This document shows, one piece after another, positions 45,077-52,503 of a stretch of 64,000 nt of DNA (position 1 is its first letter; every line of letters begins with the position of its first letter). The position numbers were made by a program, and so were the translations under genes. The DNA is from Rhodoblastus sp. 17X3 (GTDB lineage: Bacteria > Pseudomonadota > Alphaproteobacteria > Rhizobiales > Beijerinckiaceae). Where the stretch lies: positions 1 to 64,000 of the forward strand of contig NZ_JASHHX010000021.1 of the NCBI RefSeq assembly GCF_030056575.1, read 5' to 3'. The notes under the pieces were generated by a model. The model was not told the DNA's origin and did no database searches. It saw only the letters and a program-made list of their open reading frames with translations.

Positions 45077-45367
45077 AGGGTTCGCAAAATGGCTTGATCG
45101 AGATGAGCGTTTCGAGAGTCATGGGCGGTGGGAGCGATGCCGGATGAGCGGGCTTGCCCGGCTAAATCTTAACGCCGTCGACGACCTTGGCGTTGCATTC
45201 CAGACCGGGCTCCGGCGTCGCGGCGCGAAGGACGTGGCCCTTGCCGCTCACAAATTCGACGGAGGCGGGGCCGCGGATCGAACCATTTGGCCCCTGCCGC
45301 GTCATTGAAGGCAAGAGAGCCAGCTCCGGTCACGTTTTCTCCGGGGGCTGACGAAGGGAGGCCGGGC
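45077..45367. other. Gap between putA remnant and thiolase gene
   Basis: The only item of note is a 47-codon leftward frame at 45162-45305 (…GPASVEFVSGKGHVLRAATP…) without a ribosome site. It looks like the tail of a larger protein, but I cannot name a family. A GGGAGG ribosome site for the thiolase gene ends the gap. Confidence 0.3.
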
Positions 45368-46552
45368 ATGGCTCGACGCGACATTGTGCTCTGCTGCGCC
45401 GTGCGCACGCCGATCGGGGCTTTCAACGGTTCGCTCAAATCCGTTCCGGCGGCGTCGCTCGGAGCGACGGCGGTTCGAGCCGTCTTGGCGCGCTCCGGCC
45501 TCGATCCGGCCAAGCTCGGCGGCGTCGTCATGGGTAATGTGATTCAGGCGGGAAGCGGCCAGAACCCGGCGCGGCAAGCAGCCCTGGGCGGCGGCGCGCC
45601 GATCTCGACTCCCGCCATGACGGTCAATCGCGTTTGCGGCTCGGGCGCGCAAGCCGTGATCACGGCGGCGCAGCAGATCGTCAGCGGCGAGATCGACTGC
45701 GCCATCGCCGGAGGCTTCGAGAACATGGACCGCGCCCCCTATCTGCTCGAAGGTGGACGCTGGGGTTATCGCCTCGGTCCCGCGCAAATTCACGATTCCA
45801 TGCTGCGCGACGGGCTGGACGACGCCTTTTCCGGCCGTCATTCCGGCTGGCATGCCGAGGATCTTGTGGCCTTCTGCCAGTTGACCCGAGAGGCGCAGGA
45901 TCGTTTCGCGGAGCGCTCGCAGCGCCTCTTCTGCGCGTCGCGCGCGGCCGGCAAGTTCGACGAGGAGATCGTCCCCGTCGAGACGCCGTCCCGCAACGGC
46001 CCAATTTCGTTCGCGCGCGACGAGGCGCCGAGGGCCGATACGACGCTTGAGGCGTTGTCGAAGCTGCGGCCCGCCTTTCGCGAGGGTGGTACGGTCACCG
46101 CTGGCAATGCGCCCGGGCTCAACAGCGGCGCGGCGGCGATGATCGTGGCGGAATCCGCCTTCGCCGAACGCAATAATCTGCGTCCCATGGCGCGGCTGGC
46201 CGGCTATGGATTGGCCGCCGTCGAACCCGGAATGTTCGGCCTCGCGCCCGTTCCCGCAATCCAGAGGGCGGTCGAACGCGCCGCCTGGACGCTCGACGCG
46301 GTTGAACGGTTCGAAATCAATGAAGCCTTCGCGGCCGTCCCGCTCGCCGTGATGCAGGAGCTGGGTCTGCCTGAACCCATCGTCAATGTCGAAGGCGGCG
46401 CGATCGCGCATGGCCATCCGATCGGCGCGACCGGCGCCATATTGACGACCCGGCTGATCTATTCAATGCGCCGCGACCAGAAACGGTGCGGAATCGTCGC
46501 CTTGTGCATTGGTGGCGGCATGGGCGTCGCTCTGGCGCTGGAAGCCGTCTGA
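45368..46552 (+). CDS. Acetyl-CoA acetyltransferase (thiolase)
   Basis: A 394-residue thiolase with the acyl-accepting Cys in MTVNRVCGSGAQAV, the NEAFA motif in RFEINEAFAAVPLAV, the His in NVEGGAIAHGHPIGATGA and the second catalytic Cys in ALCIGGGMGVALALE. It interconverts two acetyl-CoA and acetoacetyl-CoA or cleaves 3-ketoacyl-CoA; the short-chain specificity is inferred. GGGAGG lies nine bases before the ATG. It is flanked on both sides by pseudogenes of amino acid catabolism. Confidence 0.93.
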   Translation: MARRDIVLCCAVRTPIGAFNGSLKSVPAASLGATAVRAVLARSGLDPAKLGGVVMGNVIQAGSGQNPARQAALGGGAPISTPAMTVNRVCGSGAQAVITAAQQIVSGEIDCAIAGGFENMDRAPYLLEGGRWGYRLGPAQIHDSMLRDGLDDAFSGRHSGWHAEDLVAFCQLTREAQDRFAERSQRLFCASRAAGKFDEEIVPVETPSRNGPISFARDEAPRADTTLEALSKLRPAFREGGTVTAGNAPGLNSGAAAMIVAESAFAERNNLRPMARLAGYGLAAVEPGMFGLAPVPAIQRAVERAAWTLDAVERFEINEAFAAVPLAVMQELGLPEPIVNVEGGAIAHGHPIGATGAILTTRLIYSMRRDQKRCGIVALCIGGGMGVALALEAV

Positions 46553-46576
46553 GCGGAAGGGAAAGGCAGCCCCACG

Positions 46577-46919
46577 AATGATCGCGGCTTAGCTCTCACC
46601 GGCGACATTTCCTATGTCGAGCCTTCCCCGAAGAACCCATGGGGCGCGTTCCTGCCGCAGGTGGAGCGGGCGGCGCCTCATCTTGGCTCGCTTGCCTGTC
46701 TCGCGGAAACGCTCCGTCGGCCCAAAAGGACGCTGATCGTCGACGTTCCCATCGAAATTGACGATAGTTCGATCGGCCATTTCGAGGGTTTTCGCGTCCA
46801 GCACAGTCTGGCCCGCGGTCCCGGCAAGGGCGCGGCATGTCTTTCTGCGCACCGCCGCTTTCATCCTCGCCTGCGAACGTGTTTTGCGCGGTCTTGCCGA
46901 GCGCGGGCTCTATCCCTGA
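46577..46919 (+). pseudogene. Glutamate dehydrogenase remnant with large internal deletion
   Basis: The first 85 codons ([20 protein letters not shown], then [20 protein letters not shown], ending RGPGKG) match the N-terminus of the Glu/Leu/Phe/Val dehydrogenase family. Directly after, in another frame, comes [20 protein letters not shown] then RGLYP and a stop, the C-terminal end of the same family. About 300 residues with the catalytic Lys and the NAD fold are gone, and no start codon remains. The break is an out-of-frame deletion. It lies 25 bases after the thiolase gene. Confidence 0.8.
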
Positions 46920-47096
46920 ACTTCGAACCATGAACAAAGGCGCGCAGTCCTCAATTCCTTCCTTCGCCGGGCGAGAAAGAGCGGCCGTCGGCAAAACCAA
47001 ACGATGGCGGAAAAAGCGGAAATAAGCTTTAAGAGGATCTAATCGACGATAATCCGGCGATCAGCAACGAGACAAGTCGAGCTAAGCGAAATTTAA

Positions 47097-48110
47097 ATGC
47101 TTGTAAAACCAGAGAGTTGGCGCTTCAGCATTGCCCCGATGATGGAATGGACCGACCGGCATTATCGCGTGCTGGCGCGGCTGCACTCGCGCAAGGCGCG
47201 GCTCTATACGGAAATGGTCACCTCCGCCGCGATCATCCATGGCGACCGCGAACGCCTGCTTGGCTATGACGCCTGCGAACATCCGATTGCCGTGCAGCTT
47301 GGAGGCTCGGACCCGCAGGATCTGGCGCGCGCGGCGAAGATCTGCGCCGAATTCGCCTATGACGAGATCAATCTCAACGTCGGCTGCCCGTCCGACCGGG
47401 TCCAGAATGGAGCTTTCGGCGCCTGCCTGATGCGCGAGCCTGAACTGGTCGCGCGCTGTGTCGCGGCGATGAAAGAGGCGTCCGGCCTGCCGGTCACGGT
47501 CAAATGCCGCATCGGCGTCGACGATCAGGAGCCGCGCGAGGCTATGTTCGCCATGGCGCGCGCTGTGCTCGGCGCCGGGGCCGACGCCTTGATCGTCCAT
47601 GCGCGCAAAGCCTGGCTCAAGGGCCTGTCGCCCAAGGAAAACCGCGACATTCCGCCGCTCGACTACGCCCTGGTGCATGAGTTGAAGCCGGTCTGGCCGG
47701 ATGTTCCCATCGCCGTCAATGGCGGCATTGAAACGCTCGACGCCATGAAGGCGCAGCTTGATTTCGTGGATGGCGTCATGATCGGGCGCGCCGCCTATCA
47801 CAATATGTCGATGTTGCAGGACGTCGATCCGCTGCTGTTCGGCGAACCGGCGCCGCATGAGAGCAGCCGCGCCGCCGTCGAAGCCTTCCTGCCCTATATC
47901 GAGCGCAAGCTTGGGCAGGGCGTCCGCCTCGCCGACATCACGCGCCACATGCTCGGGCTGTTCCAGGGCCGGCCCGGCGCGCGCGCCTTTCGCCGCCATC
48001 TGGCGACTTTCGCCGTGAAGCGGGGGGCCGACGTTCGCGTTGTCGAAGACGCGCTGGCCCTCGTCGATCATTCCGTCGTTGCCGCAGCCGGCGCGCGCCT
48101 GACCGCCTAA
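47097..48110 (+). CDS. dusA: tRNA-dihydrouridine(20/20a) synthase
   Basis: A 337-residue FMN enzyme that reduces uridines in the tRNA D-loop. The N-terminus SWRFSIAPMMEWTDRHYRVL, the catalytic Cys in INLNVGCPSDRVQNGAFGAC, CRIGVDDQEP, and VNGGIETLDAMKAQLDFVDG are all as in DusA. The first six codons (MLVKPE) differ from the usual start, while another dusA 5' end lies at 11869-11976. It converges on cobS with a four-base overlap of the stop codons. Confidence 0.95.
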   Translation: MLVKPESWRFSIAPMMEWTDRHYRVLARLHSRKARLYTEMVTSAAIIHGDRERLLGYDACEHPIAVQLGGSDPQDLARAAKICAEFAYDEINLNVGCPSDRVQNGAFGACLMREPELVARCVAAMKEASGLPVTVKCRIGVDDQEPREAMFAMARAVLGAGADALIVHARKAWLKGLSPKENRDIPPLDYALVHELKPVWPDVPIAVNGGIETLDAMKAQLDFVDGVMIGRAAYHNMSMLQDVDPLLFGEPAPHESSRAAVEAFLPYIERKLGQGVRLADITRHMLGLFQGRPGARAFRRHLATFAVKRGADVRVVEDALALVDHSVVAAAGARLTA

Positions 48111-48865
48111 ACCGCAGCCGCGGCAAAAGCGAGGAGGACAGCGATTTCCCCAACTTGCTGCGCGGCGCCGGCGACGTCGCCGGTCTGGCCGCCTATCTGC
48201 GCGCGGGCGAGGGCGCACAGGCCGAGCACGGCGGTCGCAGCCAGGACGAGAGCCGTGAAGCAGGTCGAGACGCCGTAAGCGCCCAGGGCGGGCAGGAAAG
48301 CGAACGGAAGGACGATCAGAAATGCCGGACGCAAGGCCGCCCCTGTTCCGGCGGCCGCCCGGCCCGAGCCATCGGCGCGCGCGGGCGGCAGCAGGACCAG
48401 AGGCGCCAGACAGGCGCAACGCGAAACGGCGCCAGCGGCGATCAGGACCAGCAATGCGCTGGACGGCGCCGGCGCCAGAACCGCCAGCGCGCTGGCGCGC
48501 AGGCCGAAGCTCAGGACCAGCGTGCTGGCGCCAAAGGCGCCAATGCGGCTGTCCTTCATGATTTCGAGTTTGCGCTCGCGGGTGAAGCCGCCGCCAAAGC
48601 CGTCGGCAATATCGGCGAGGCCGTCTTCATGCAGGGCGCCGGTGACCAGCGCGCCGAAGCCGAGCGCGAGCAAGGCGGCGGTCGCGGCCGGCAGGCGCAG
48701 ACCCAGCGCGGCGACGAAAACCAGACCGCCGGCAAGCCCCAGCAGGGCGCCGGCGAGAGGCGCCAGACGCAGGCTACGGCGGAAATCGCCCGATTCCATC
48801 GGGCCGGGGATCGGAACGCGGGAGAAAAAGCGCAAGGCGCCGGCGAAATCGCTAAGCCAATCCAT
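48107..48865 (-). CDS. cobS: Adenosylcobinamide-GDP ribazoletransferase (cobalamin synthase)
   Basis: A 252-residue integral membrane protein with the CobS motifs RFFSRVPIP near the start, LHEDGLADIADGFGGG and RKLEIMKDSRIGAFG, followed by several helices and the C-terminal GGQTGDVAGAAQQVGEIAVL. It joins adenosylcobinamide-GDP with alpha-ribazole in the last steps of B12 synthesis. No other cob gene is adjacent. The cofactor it makes is needed by EutBC in this window. Start at the ATG at 48865 (GAGG upstream). Confidence 0.93.
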   Translation of the reverse strand: MDWLSDFAGALRFFSRVPIPGPMESGDFRRSLRLAPLAGALLGLAGGLVFVAALGLRLPAATAALLALGFGALVTGALHEDGLADIADGFGGGFTRERKLEIMKDSRIGAFGASTLVLSFGLRASALAVLAPAPSSALLVLIAAGAVSRCACLAPLVLLPPARADGSGRAAAGTGAALRPAFLIVLPFAFLPALGAYGVSTCFTALVLAATAVLGLCALARAQIGGQTGDVAGAAQQVGEIAVLLAFAAAAV

Positions 48866-48873
48866 GTCCGGCC

Positions 48874-49233
48874 TCAACGATGCAGGTTTTTCGCGGCCAG
48901 TTCATCGAGATAGGCCTGCCACAGCGTCTCGCGCCCGGCGCCGAGCGTGAACAGATATTCCCAGGTGAAAAATCCGCTGTCGTGGCCGTCGTCGAAGATC
49001 AGCCGGGCGGCGTAACGGCCCACGGGCTCGGCGCGCAGGATCCTGACGTTCTTCTTGCCGGCGACGGTGACCTTCTGGTCCGGCGAATGGCCCTGAACCT
49101 CGGCGCTCGGGCTGTTGACGCGCAGATATTCCGCCGGAAGCGCGTAGGATTCGCCGCTTTCGAAGGCGACATGCAGCGTATGGCCTTCGTCCGCGAGACG
49201 GATCGTCGTCGGCCAATGCGATTCGCTCGTCAC
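48874..49233 (-). CDS. DUF971 (gamma-butyrobetaine hydroxylase N-terminal-like) protein
   Basis: A 119-residue protein of the DUF971 family, with [35 protein letters not shown] and the conserved [15 protein letters not shown]. The fold matches the N-terminal domain of gamma-butyrobetaine hydroxylase; stand-alone forms are linked to Fe-S or molybdenum cofactor functions by gene neighbourhood. moaA is divergent next door, in line with this. GTG start with AGGAGA at good spacing is preferred to an ATG 33 bases further upstream. Confidence 0.87.
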   Translation of the reverse strand: MTSESHWPTTIRLADEGHTLHVAFESGESYALPAEYLRVNSPSAEVQGHSPDQKVTVAGKKNVRILRAEPVGRYAARLIFDDGHDSGFFTWEYLFTLGAGRETLWQAYLDELAAKNLHR

Positions 49234-49304
49234 CCCGTTCTCCTTTCGCCGCGCTTGTTGCGCCATGCCCTATATGCGTCGGAAAAAAAGCATATATAGA
49301 GAGA

Positions 49305-50354
49305 ATGAGCCCGAACCTACTCGAAATCCCCTCTCATGCCGCTCCCGCCGCGCCGGCGACGCGGCCGCTGGTCGATTCCTTCGCCCGGACGATCGATTAT
49401 ATCCGGCTTTCCGTCACGGACCGCTGCGATTTTCGCTGCGTCTATTGCATGTCGGAGAACATGAATTTCCTGCCCAGAGCGGATCTTCTGACCCTTGAGG
49501 AACTGGAGCGGCTTTCGGCGGCCTTCGTCGCGCGCGGCGTGCGCAAGATCCGGCTCACGGGCGGCGAGCCGCTGGTGCGGCGCAATGTCATGGAATTGTT
49601 CCGCGGCCTGTCGCGCCTGTTCGATCGCGGCCTGCAGGAGCTGACGCTCACCACCAACGGCTCCCAGCTCGCGCGCTATGCCGCCCAGCTCGCGGATTGC
49701 GGCGTGCGCCGGGTCAATGTCTCGCTCGATACGCTCGACGCCGAAAAATTCCGCGCGCTCACCCGCTGGGGGGACATCGCGCAGGTTCTGAAGGGCGTCG
49801 ACGCCGCGCTCGAGGCCGGGCTCAAGGTCAAGTTGAATTGCGTGGCGCTCAAGGGCGGCAATGAGGGCGAATTCCTGCCGTTGGTCGAATGGGCGCATGG
49901 CCGGGGCATGGACGTCTCCTTCATCGAGGCCATGCCGCTTGGCGAAGACGCCGCCTATAATATCGAAAGCCTGTTGCCGCTCGACGCGGTCGCCGCCGCC
50001 TTGGCCGAGCGCCTCACGCTCACCCCCTCGACCCATGTCAGCGGCGGGCCGGCGCGCTATTTCGACGTCGCGGAAACGGGAGGCCGCGTCGGCTTCATCA
50101 CGCCGCTCAGCCAGCATTTCTGCGACAGCTGCAACCGCGTCCGCGTCACCTGCACCGGAACGCTCTATACCTGTCTCGGACAGGAAGACCAGACCGACCT
50201 GCGCGGCCCGCTGCGGGCCTCGAAGGATGATTCCGCGCTGCACGCCGCGCTCGACGACGCCATGCGCCGCAAGCCGCGAGGCCATGATTTCCTCGCGCAA
50301 TGGTCCGGCGCGCTCGCGCCCTCGGCGCGCCATATGAGCACGACCGGCGGCTAA
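49305..50354 (+). CDS. moaA: GTP 3',8-cyclase MoaA (molybdenum cofactor synthesis)
   Basis: A 349-residue radical SAM enzyme converting GTP to 3',8-cyclo-7,8-dihydro-GTP. The SAM-cluster cysteines are Cys41, Cys45 and Cys48 ([12 protein letters not shown]); the C-terminal cluster has [20 protein letters not shown]; the protein ends in Gly-Gly, needed for activation of catalysis. [12 protein letters not shown]-type and [13 protein letters not shown] motifs are present. It stands alone, without moaC or other moa genes, in this window. Confidence 0.96.
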   Translation: MSPNLLEIPSHAAPAAPATRPLVDSFARTIDYIRLSVTDRCDFRCVYCMSENMNFLPRADLLTLEELERLSAAFVARGVRKIRLTGGEPLVRRNVMELFRGLSRLFDRGLQELTLTTNGSQLARYAAQLADCGVRRVNVSLDTLDAEKFRALTRWGDIAQVLKGVDAALEAGLKVKLNCVALKGGNEGEFLPLVEWAHGRGMDVSFIEAMPLGEDAAYNIESLLPLDAVAAALAERLTLTPSTHVSGGPARYFDVAETGGRVGFITPLSQHFCDSCNRVRVTCTGTLYTCLGQEDQTDLRGPLRASKDDSALHAALDDAMRRKPRGHDFLAQWSGALAPSARHMSTTGG

Positions 50355-50372
50355 AAATTTTTTGCGCGGCGT

Positions 50373-50398
50373 GTAACCCTTTTGTGGATCGCTTCGTA
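50373..50398 (+). promoter_or_regulatory. ECF-sigma-type promoter of the bufferin operon
   Basis: GTAACC (50373-50378), sixteen bases, then CGTA (50395-50398). This matches the GTAACC/CG-type promoters used by extracytoplasmic-function sigma factors; as I recall, Caulobacter sigma-F promoters of DUF2282-containing operons have nearly the same -35 and spacing. It lies 73 bases before the precursor gene. The sigma factor gene is not in the window. Confidence 0.6.
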
Positions 50399-50470
50399 CA
50401 ACTCTTCGCAGGCCGAGGAGCGCCTGCGCGACGCGCCTTGTTCAGGGCGCGGGTCTCAGGGAGTTGAATC

Positions 50471-50728
50471 ATGCAGATGAAAATTGTTTCCGGCGCAAGC
50501 CTCGCCGCCGCCGCCATCGCTCTCGCCGTTTCCGGCGCCGCCCTCACCACCCAGGCGCAGGCCAAAAAGGCGCCGGTCCATTGCATGGGAATCAATTCCT
50601 GCAAGGGCACGAGCGCCTGCAAGACCGCCAATAACGCCTGCAAGGGCCAGAATTCCTGCAAGGGCCAGGGCTTCCTGATCGAGAAATCCGCCGCCGCCTG
50701 CACCAAGATGGGCGGTACGGTCGGCTGA
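50471..50728 (+). CDS. Bufferin-type Cys-rich secreted precursor peptide (BufA-like)
   Basis: An 85-residue precursor: signal peptide about 1-31 (hydrophobic core 8-25, cleavage near TQAQA), then a 54-residue mature part with six Cys (38, 44, 50, 57, 63 and 77) and four spaced Cys-Lys motifs (CKGTSA, CKTANN, CKGQNS, CKGQGF). Such peptides are matured on Cys residues by a DUF692/MNIO enzyme and bind metals, notably copper, in the periplasm. The enzyme gene follows 65 bases later. This is closest to the BufA2-like group by eye; the modified residues are unknown. Confidence 0.85.
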   Translation: MQMKIVSGASLAAAAIALAVSGAALTTQAQAKKAPVHCMGINSCKGTSACKTANNACKGQNSCKGQGFLIEKSAAACTKMGGTVG

Positions 50729-50793
50729 TCGCATTTTCGATCCTCTCCGCGTCCTCCCGGGCGCGGAGAGCAAAGGCAGCGACGGAGAGCGCA

Positions 50794-51648
50794 ATGACGG
50801 CGGGCGAAAAAGAGGCTGACCGGGACCGCGCGCAGGGTTTCGGGCTTGGCCTTAGGACGGTCTATTACCCCGAAATTCTCGAAAGCCCGCAGCCGGTCGA
50901 CTGGTTCGAGATCATTTCAGAAAATTTCATGGTTCCCGGCGGGCGCCCGCTCGCCATGCTGGATCGAATCCGCGCGGATTATCCGATTCGCATGCATGGC
51001 GTGTCCCTGTCGCTCGCGTCGGCCGATCCGCTCGACCTCGATTATCTGCGCGCGCTGAAAAAGCTGATCGCGCGCGTCGAGCCGGAGTTGGTGTCGGACC
51101 ATCTGGCCTGGACCGGCGCCCACGGGCTGAACCTCCACGATCTTTTGCCGACGCCCTTGACGCGGGAGGCGCTGGACCATTGCGTCGAGCGCGCGGCGCG
51201 CGTGCAGGATTTCCTCGGCCGGCGCATCGCGCTCGAAAATCCCTCGACCTATGTTTCCTTCGCCGACGACGAGATGGGCGAGGCGGATTTCCTCGCCGAA
51301 CTGGCGCGGCGCGCCGATTGCCTGCTGTTGCTCGATGTCAACAATGTCCATGTATCCGCGTTCAATCATGGCTTCGACGCGAAAAGCTATCTCGACCGCA
51401 TCCCGAAGGAGCGCGTCGCGCAGATCCACGTCGCGGGCCATAGCGATCTGAAGACGCACAAGATTGACACCCACGATCATCCGGTCAGCGACGCGGTCTG
51501 GGAGCTTTTTTCCTATGTGCGCCGGAAATTCGGGCCGATCCCGGCGATGATCGAGCGCGACGACCGCTTCCCGCCCTTCTCCGAACTGCTTGACGAACTC
51601 GCGTTCATGCGGCGGTTGGCGCAAGCCGGGGAAAGGGTGGCTGCATGA
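50794..51648 (+). CDS. DUF692/MNIO multinuclear non-haem iron oxidative enzyme (BufB-like)
   Basis: A 284-residue TIM-barrel protein of the DUF692 family. Expected metal ligands are visible in order: VDWFEIISENFM (Glu), IRMHGVSLSL (His), VSDHLAW (Asp-His), ALENPSTYV (Glu), LLLDVNNVHVSAFNHGF (Asp, Asn, His), QIHVAGHSD, DTHDHPVSD and a final PAMIERDDRFP Glu. Family enzymes use two or three iron atoms to oxidise precursor cysteines to heterocycles or thioamides. The stop overlaps the start of the next gene (ATGA). The substrate is almost surely the upstream Cys-rich precursor. Confidence 0.9.
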   Translation: MTAGEKEADRDRAQGFGLGLRTVYYPEILESPQPVDWFEIISENFMVPGGRPLAMLDRIRADYPIRMHGVSLSLASADPLDLDYLRALKKLIARVEPELVSDHLAWTGAHGLNLHDLLPTPLTREALDHCVERAARVQDFLGRRIALENPSTYVSFADDEMGEADFLAELARRADCLLLLDVNNVHVSAFNHGFDAKSYLDRIPKERVAQIHVAGHSDLKTHKIDTHDHPVSDAVWELFSYVRRKFGPIPAMIERDDRFPPFSELLDELAFMRRLAQAGERVAA

Positions 51649-52439
51649 AGCTGGCCGAGCTGCAATCGCTGTTTCAGGCGAGCGTGCTGGCGGCGGAGCC
51701 TTCGCCGCGCCTGCTCGCCCTGCTGCGGCCGCCCGCGCGGGCGGAGAGCGTCACGGAGACCTTTGCGGTCTATCACGATGGCTTCCGGCTGCGCATGACG
51801 GAATTTCTCGCCAATGATTATCCGGTATTGCGCTCGGCGCTCGGCGAAAAGGCCTTCGGCGCGATGGCTGAAGCTTTTTGGCGCGCGCGGCCATCGACAT
51901 TTCGCAATGCGCGCTGGTTCGGCGCCAGCCTGCCGGATTTTCTGCGGACCATGCCGCTCTATTCCGGCGATTCCTTCGTCTGCGGCGTCGCTGCGATCGA
52001 GGCGGCGCTGGCGCAAAGCTTCGACGCCGAGGACGCGGCGGAGCTTCCGATCTCGGCCCTTGCCGCGACAAGGGAAGAGGATTGGCCAAGTCTGCAACTA
52101 ACCTTTCATCCTGCCGTCGTCCTTGCCGAAACCAGCCAGGTCGCGCTCGCCGCCTATGAGGCCGCGCAGACAGGCGAGGCGTCGCTTCAGTCCGGCGGCG
52201 CCGTTCGACTGCTGTCATGGCGGCGCGATCTGGACGTGAACTACCGCGTGCTGGACGACGACGAAGAAATGGCGCTCGTCGCGGCCATGGGCGGCGCGCC
52301 CTTCGACGAAATCTGCTCGCTGCTGGCTTTCGCCAATCCTCGAAGGCCAGCGGAAGAACTGGCGATGGCGGCGGGAAATTATCTGGCCCGCTGGTTTGCC
52401 GACGGCATGATTGTGGCCGCGGCGCCTGCGCCGGGGTGA
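51645..52439 (+). CDS. DUF2063 partner protein (BufC-like)
   Basis: A 264-residue protein with the DUF2063 N-terminal domain (YHDGFRLRMTEFLANDYPVL, then FRNARWFGASLPDFL) and a less conserved C-terminal domain. Family members are required with DUF692 enzymes and probably bind the precursor for presentation to the oxidase. ATGA overlap with the bufB-like gene. No DoxX-type gene follows; the operon ends at a strong hairpin 30 bases later. Confidence 0.88.
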   Translation: MKLAELQSLFQASVLAAEPSPRLLALLRPPARAESVTETFAVYHDGFRLRMTEFLANDYPVLRSALGEKAFGAMAEAFWRARPSTFRNARWFGASLPDFLRTMPLYSGDSFVCGVAAIEAALAQSFDAEDAAELPISALAATREEDWPSLQLTFHPAVVLAETSQVALAAYEAAQTGEASLQSGGAVRLLSWRRDLDVNYRVLDDDEEMALVAAMGGAPFDEICSLLAFANPRRPAEELAMAAGNYLARWFADGMIVAAAPAPG

Positions 52440-52467
52440 GTTCTGATTGATTTGAGGCAAATGGAAG

Positions 52468-52503
52468 GCCCGCCGCGAGGTTTCGCGGCGGGCTTTGTTT
52501 TTA
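52468..52503 (+). terminator. Rho-independent terminator of the bufferin operon
   Basis: An 11-base perfect stem (GCCCGCCGCGA at 52468-52478, TCGCGGCGGGC at 52483-52493) with a four-base loop, followed by TTTGTTTTTT. It overlaps the stop codon of the convergent pseudo-caspase gene, for which the T-run is on the wrong side. Confidence 0.88.

Noticed and set aside
45162-45305. 47-codon minus-strand frame ahead of the putA remnant
   Set aside because: Looks protein-like but has no ribosome site and no recognisable family; noted only in the gap description.
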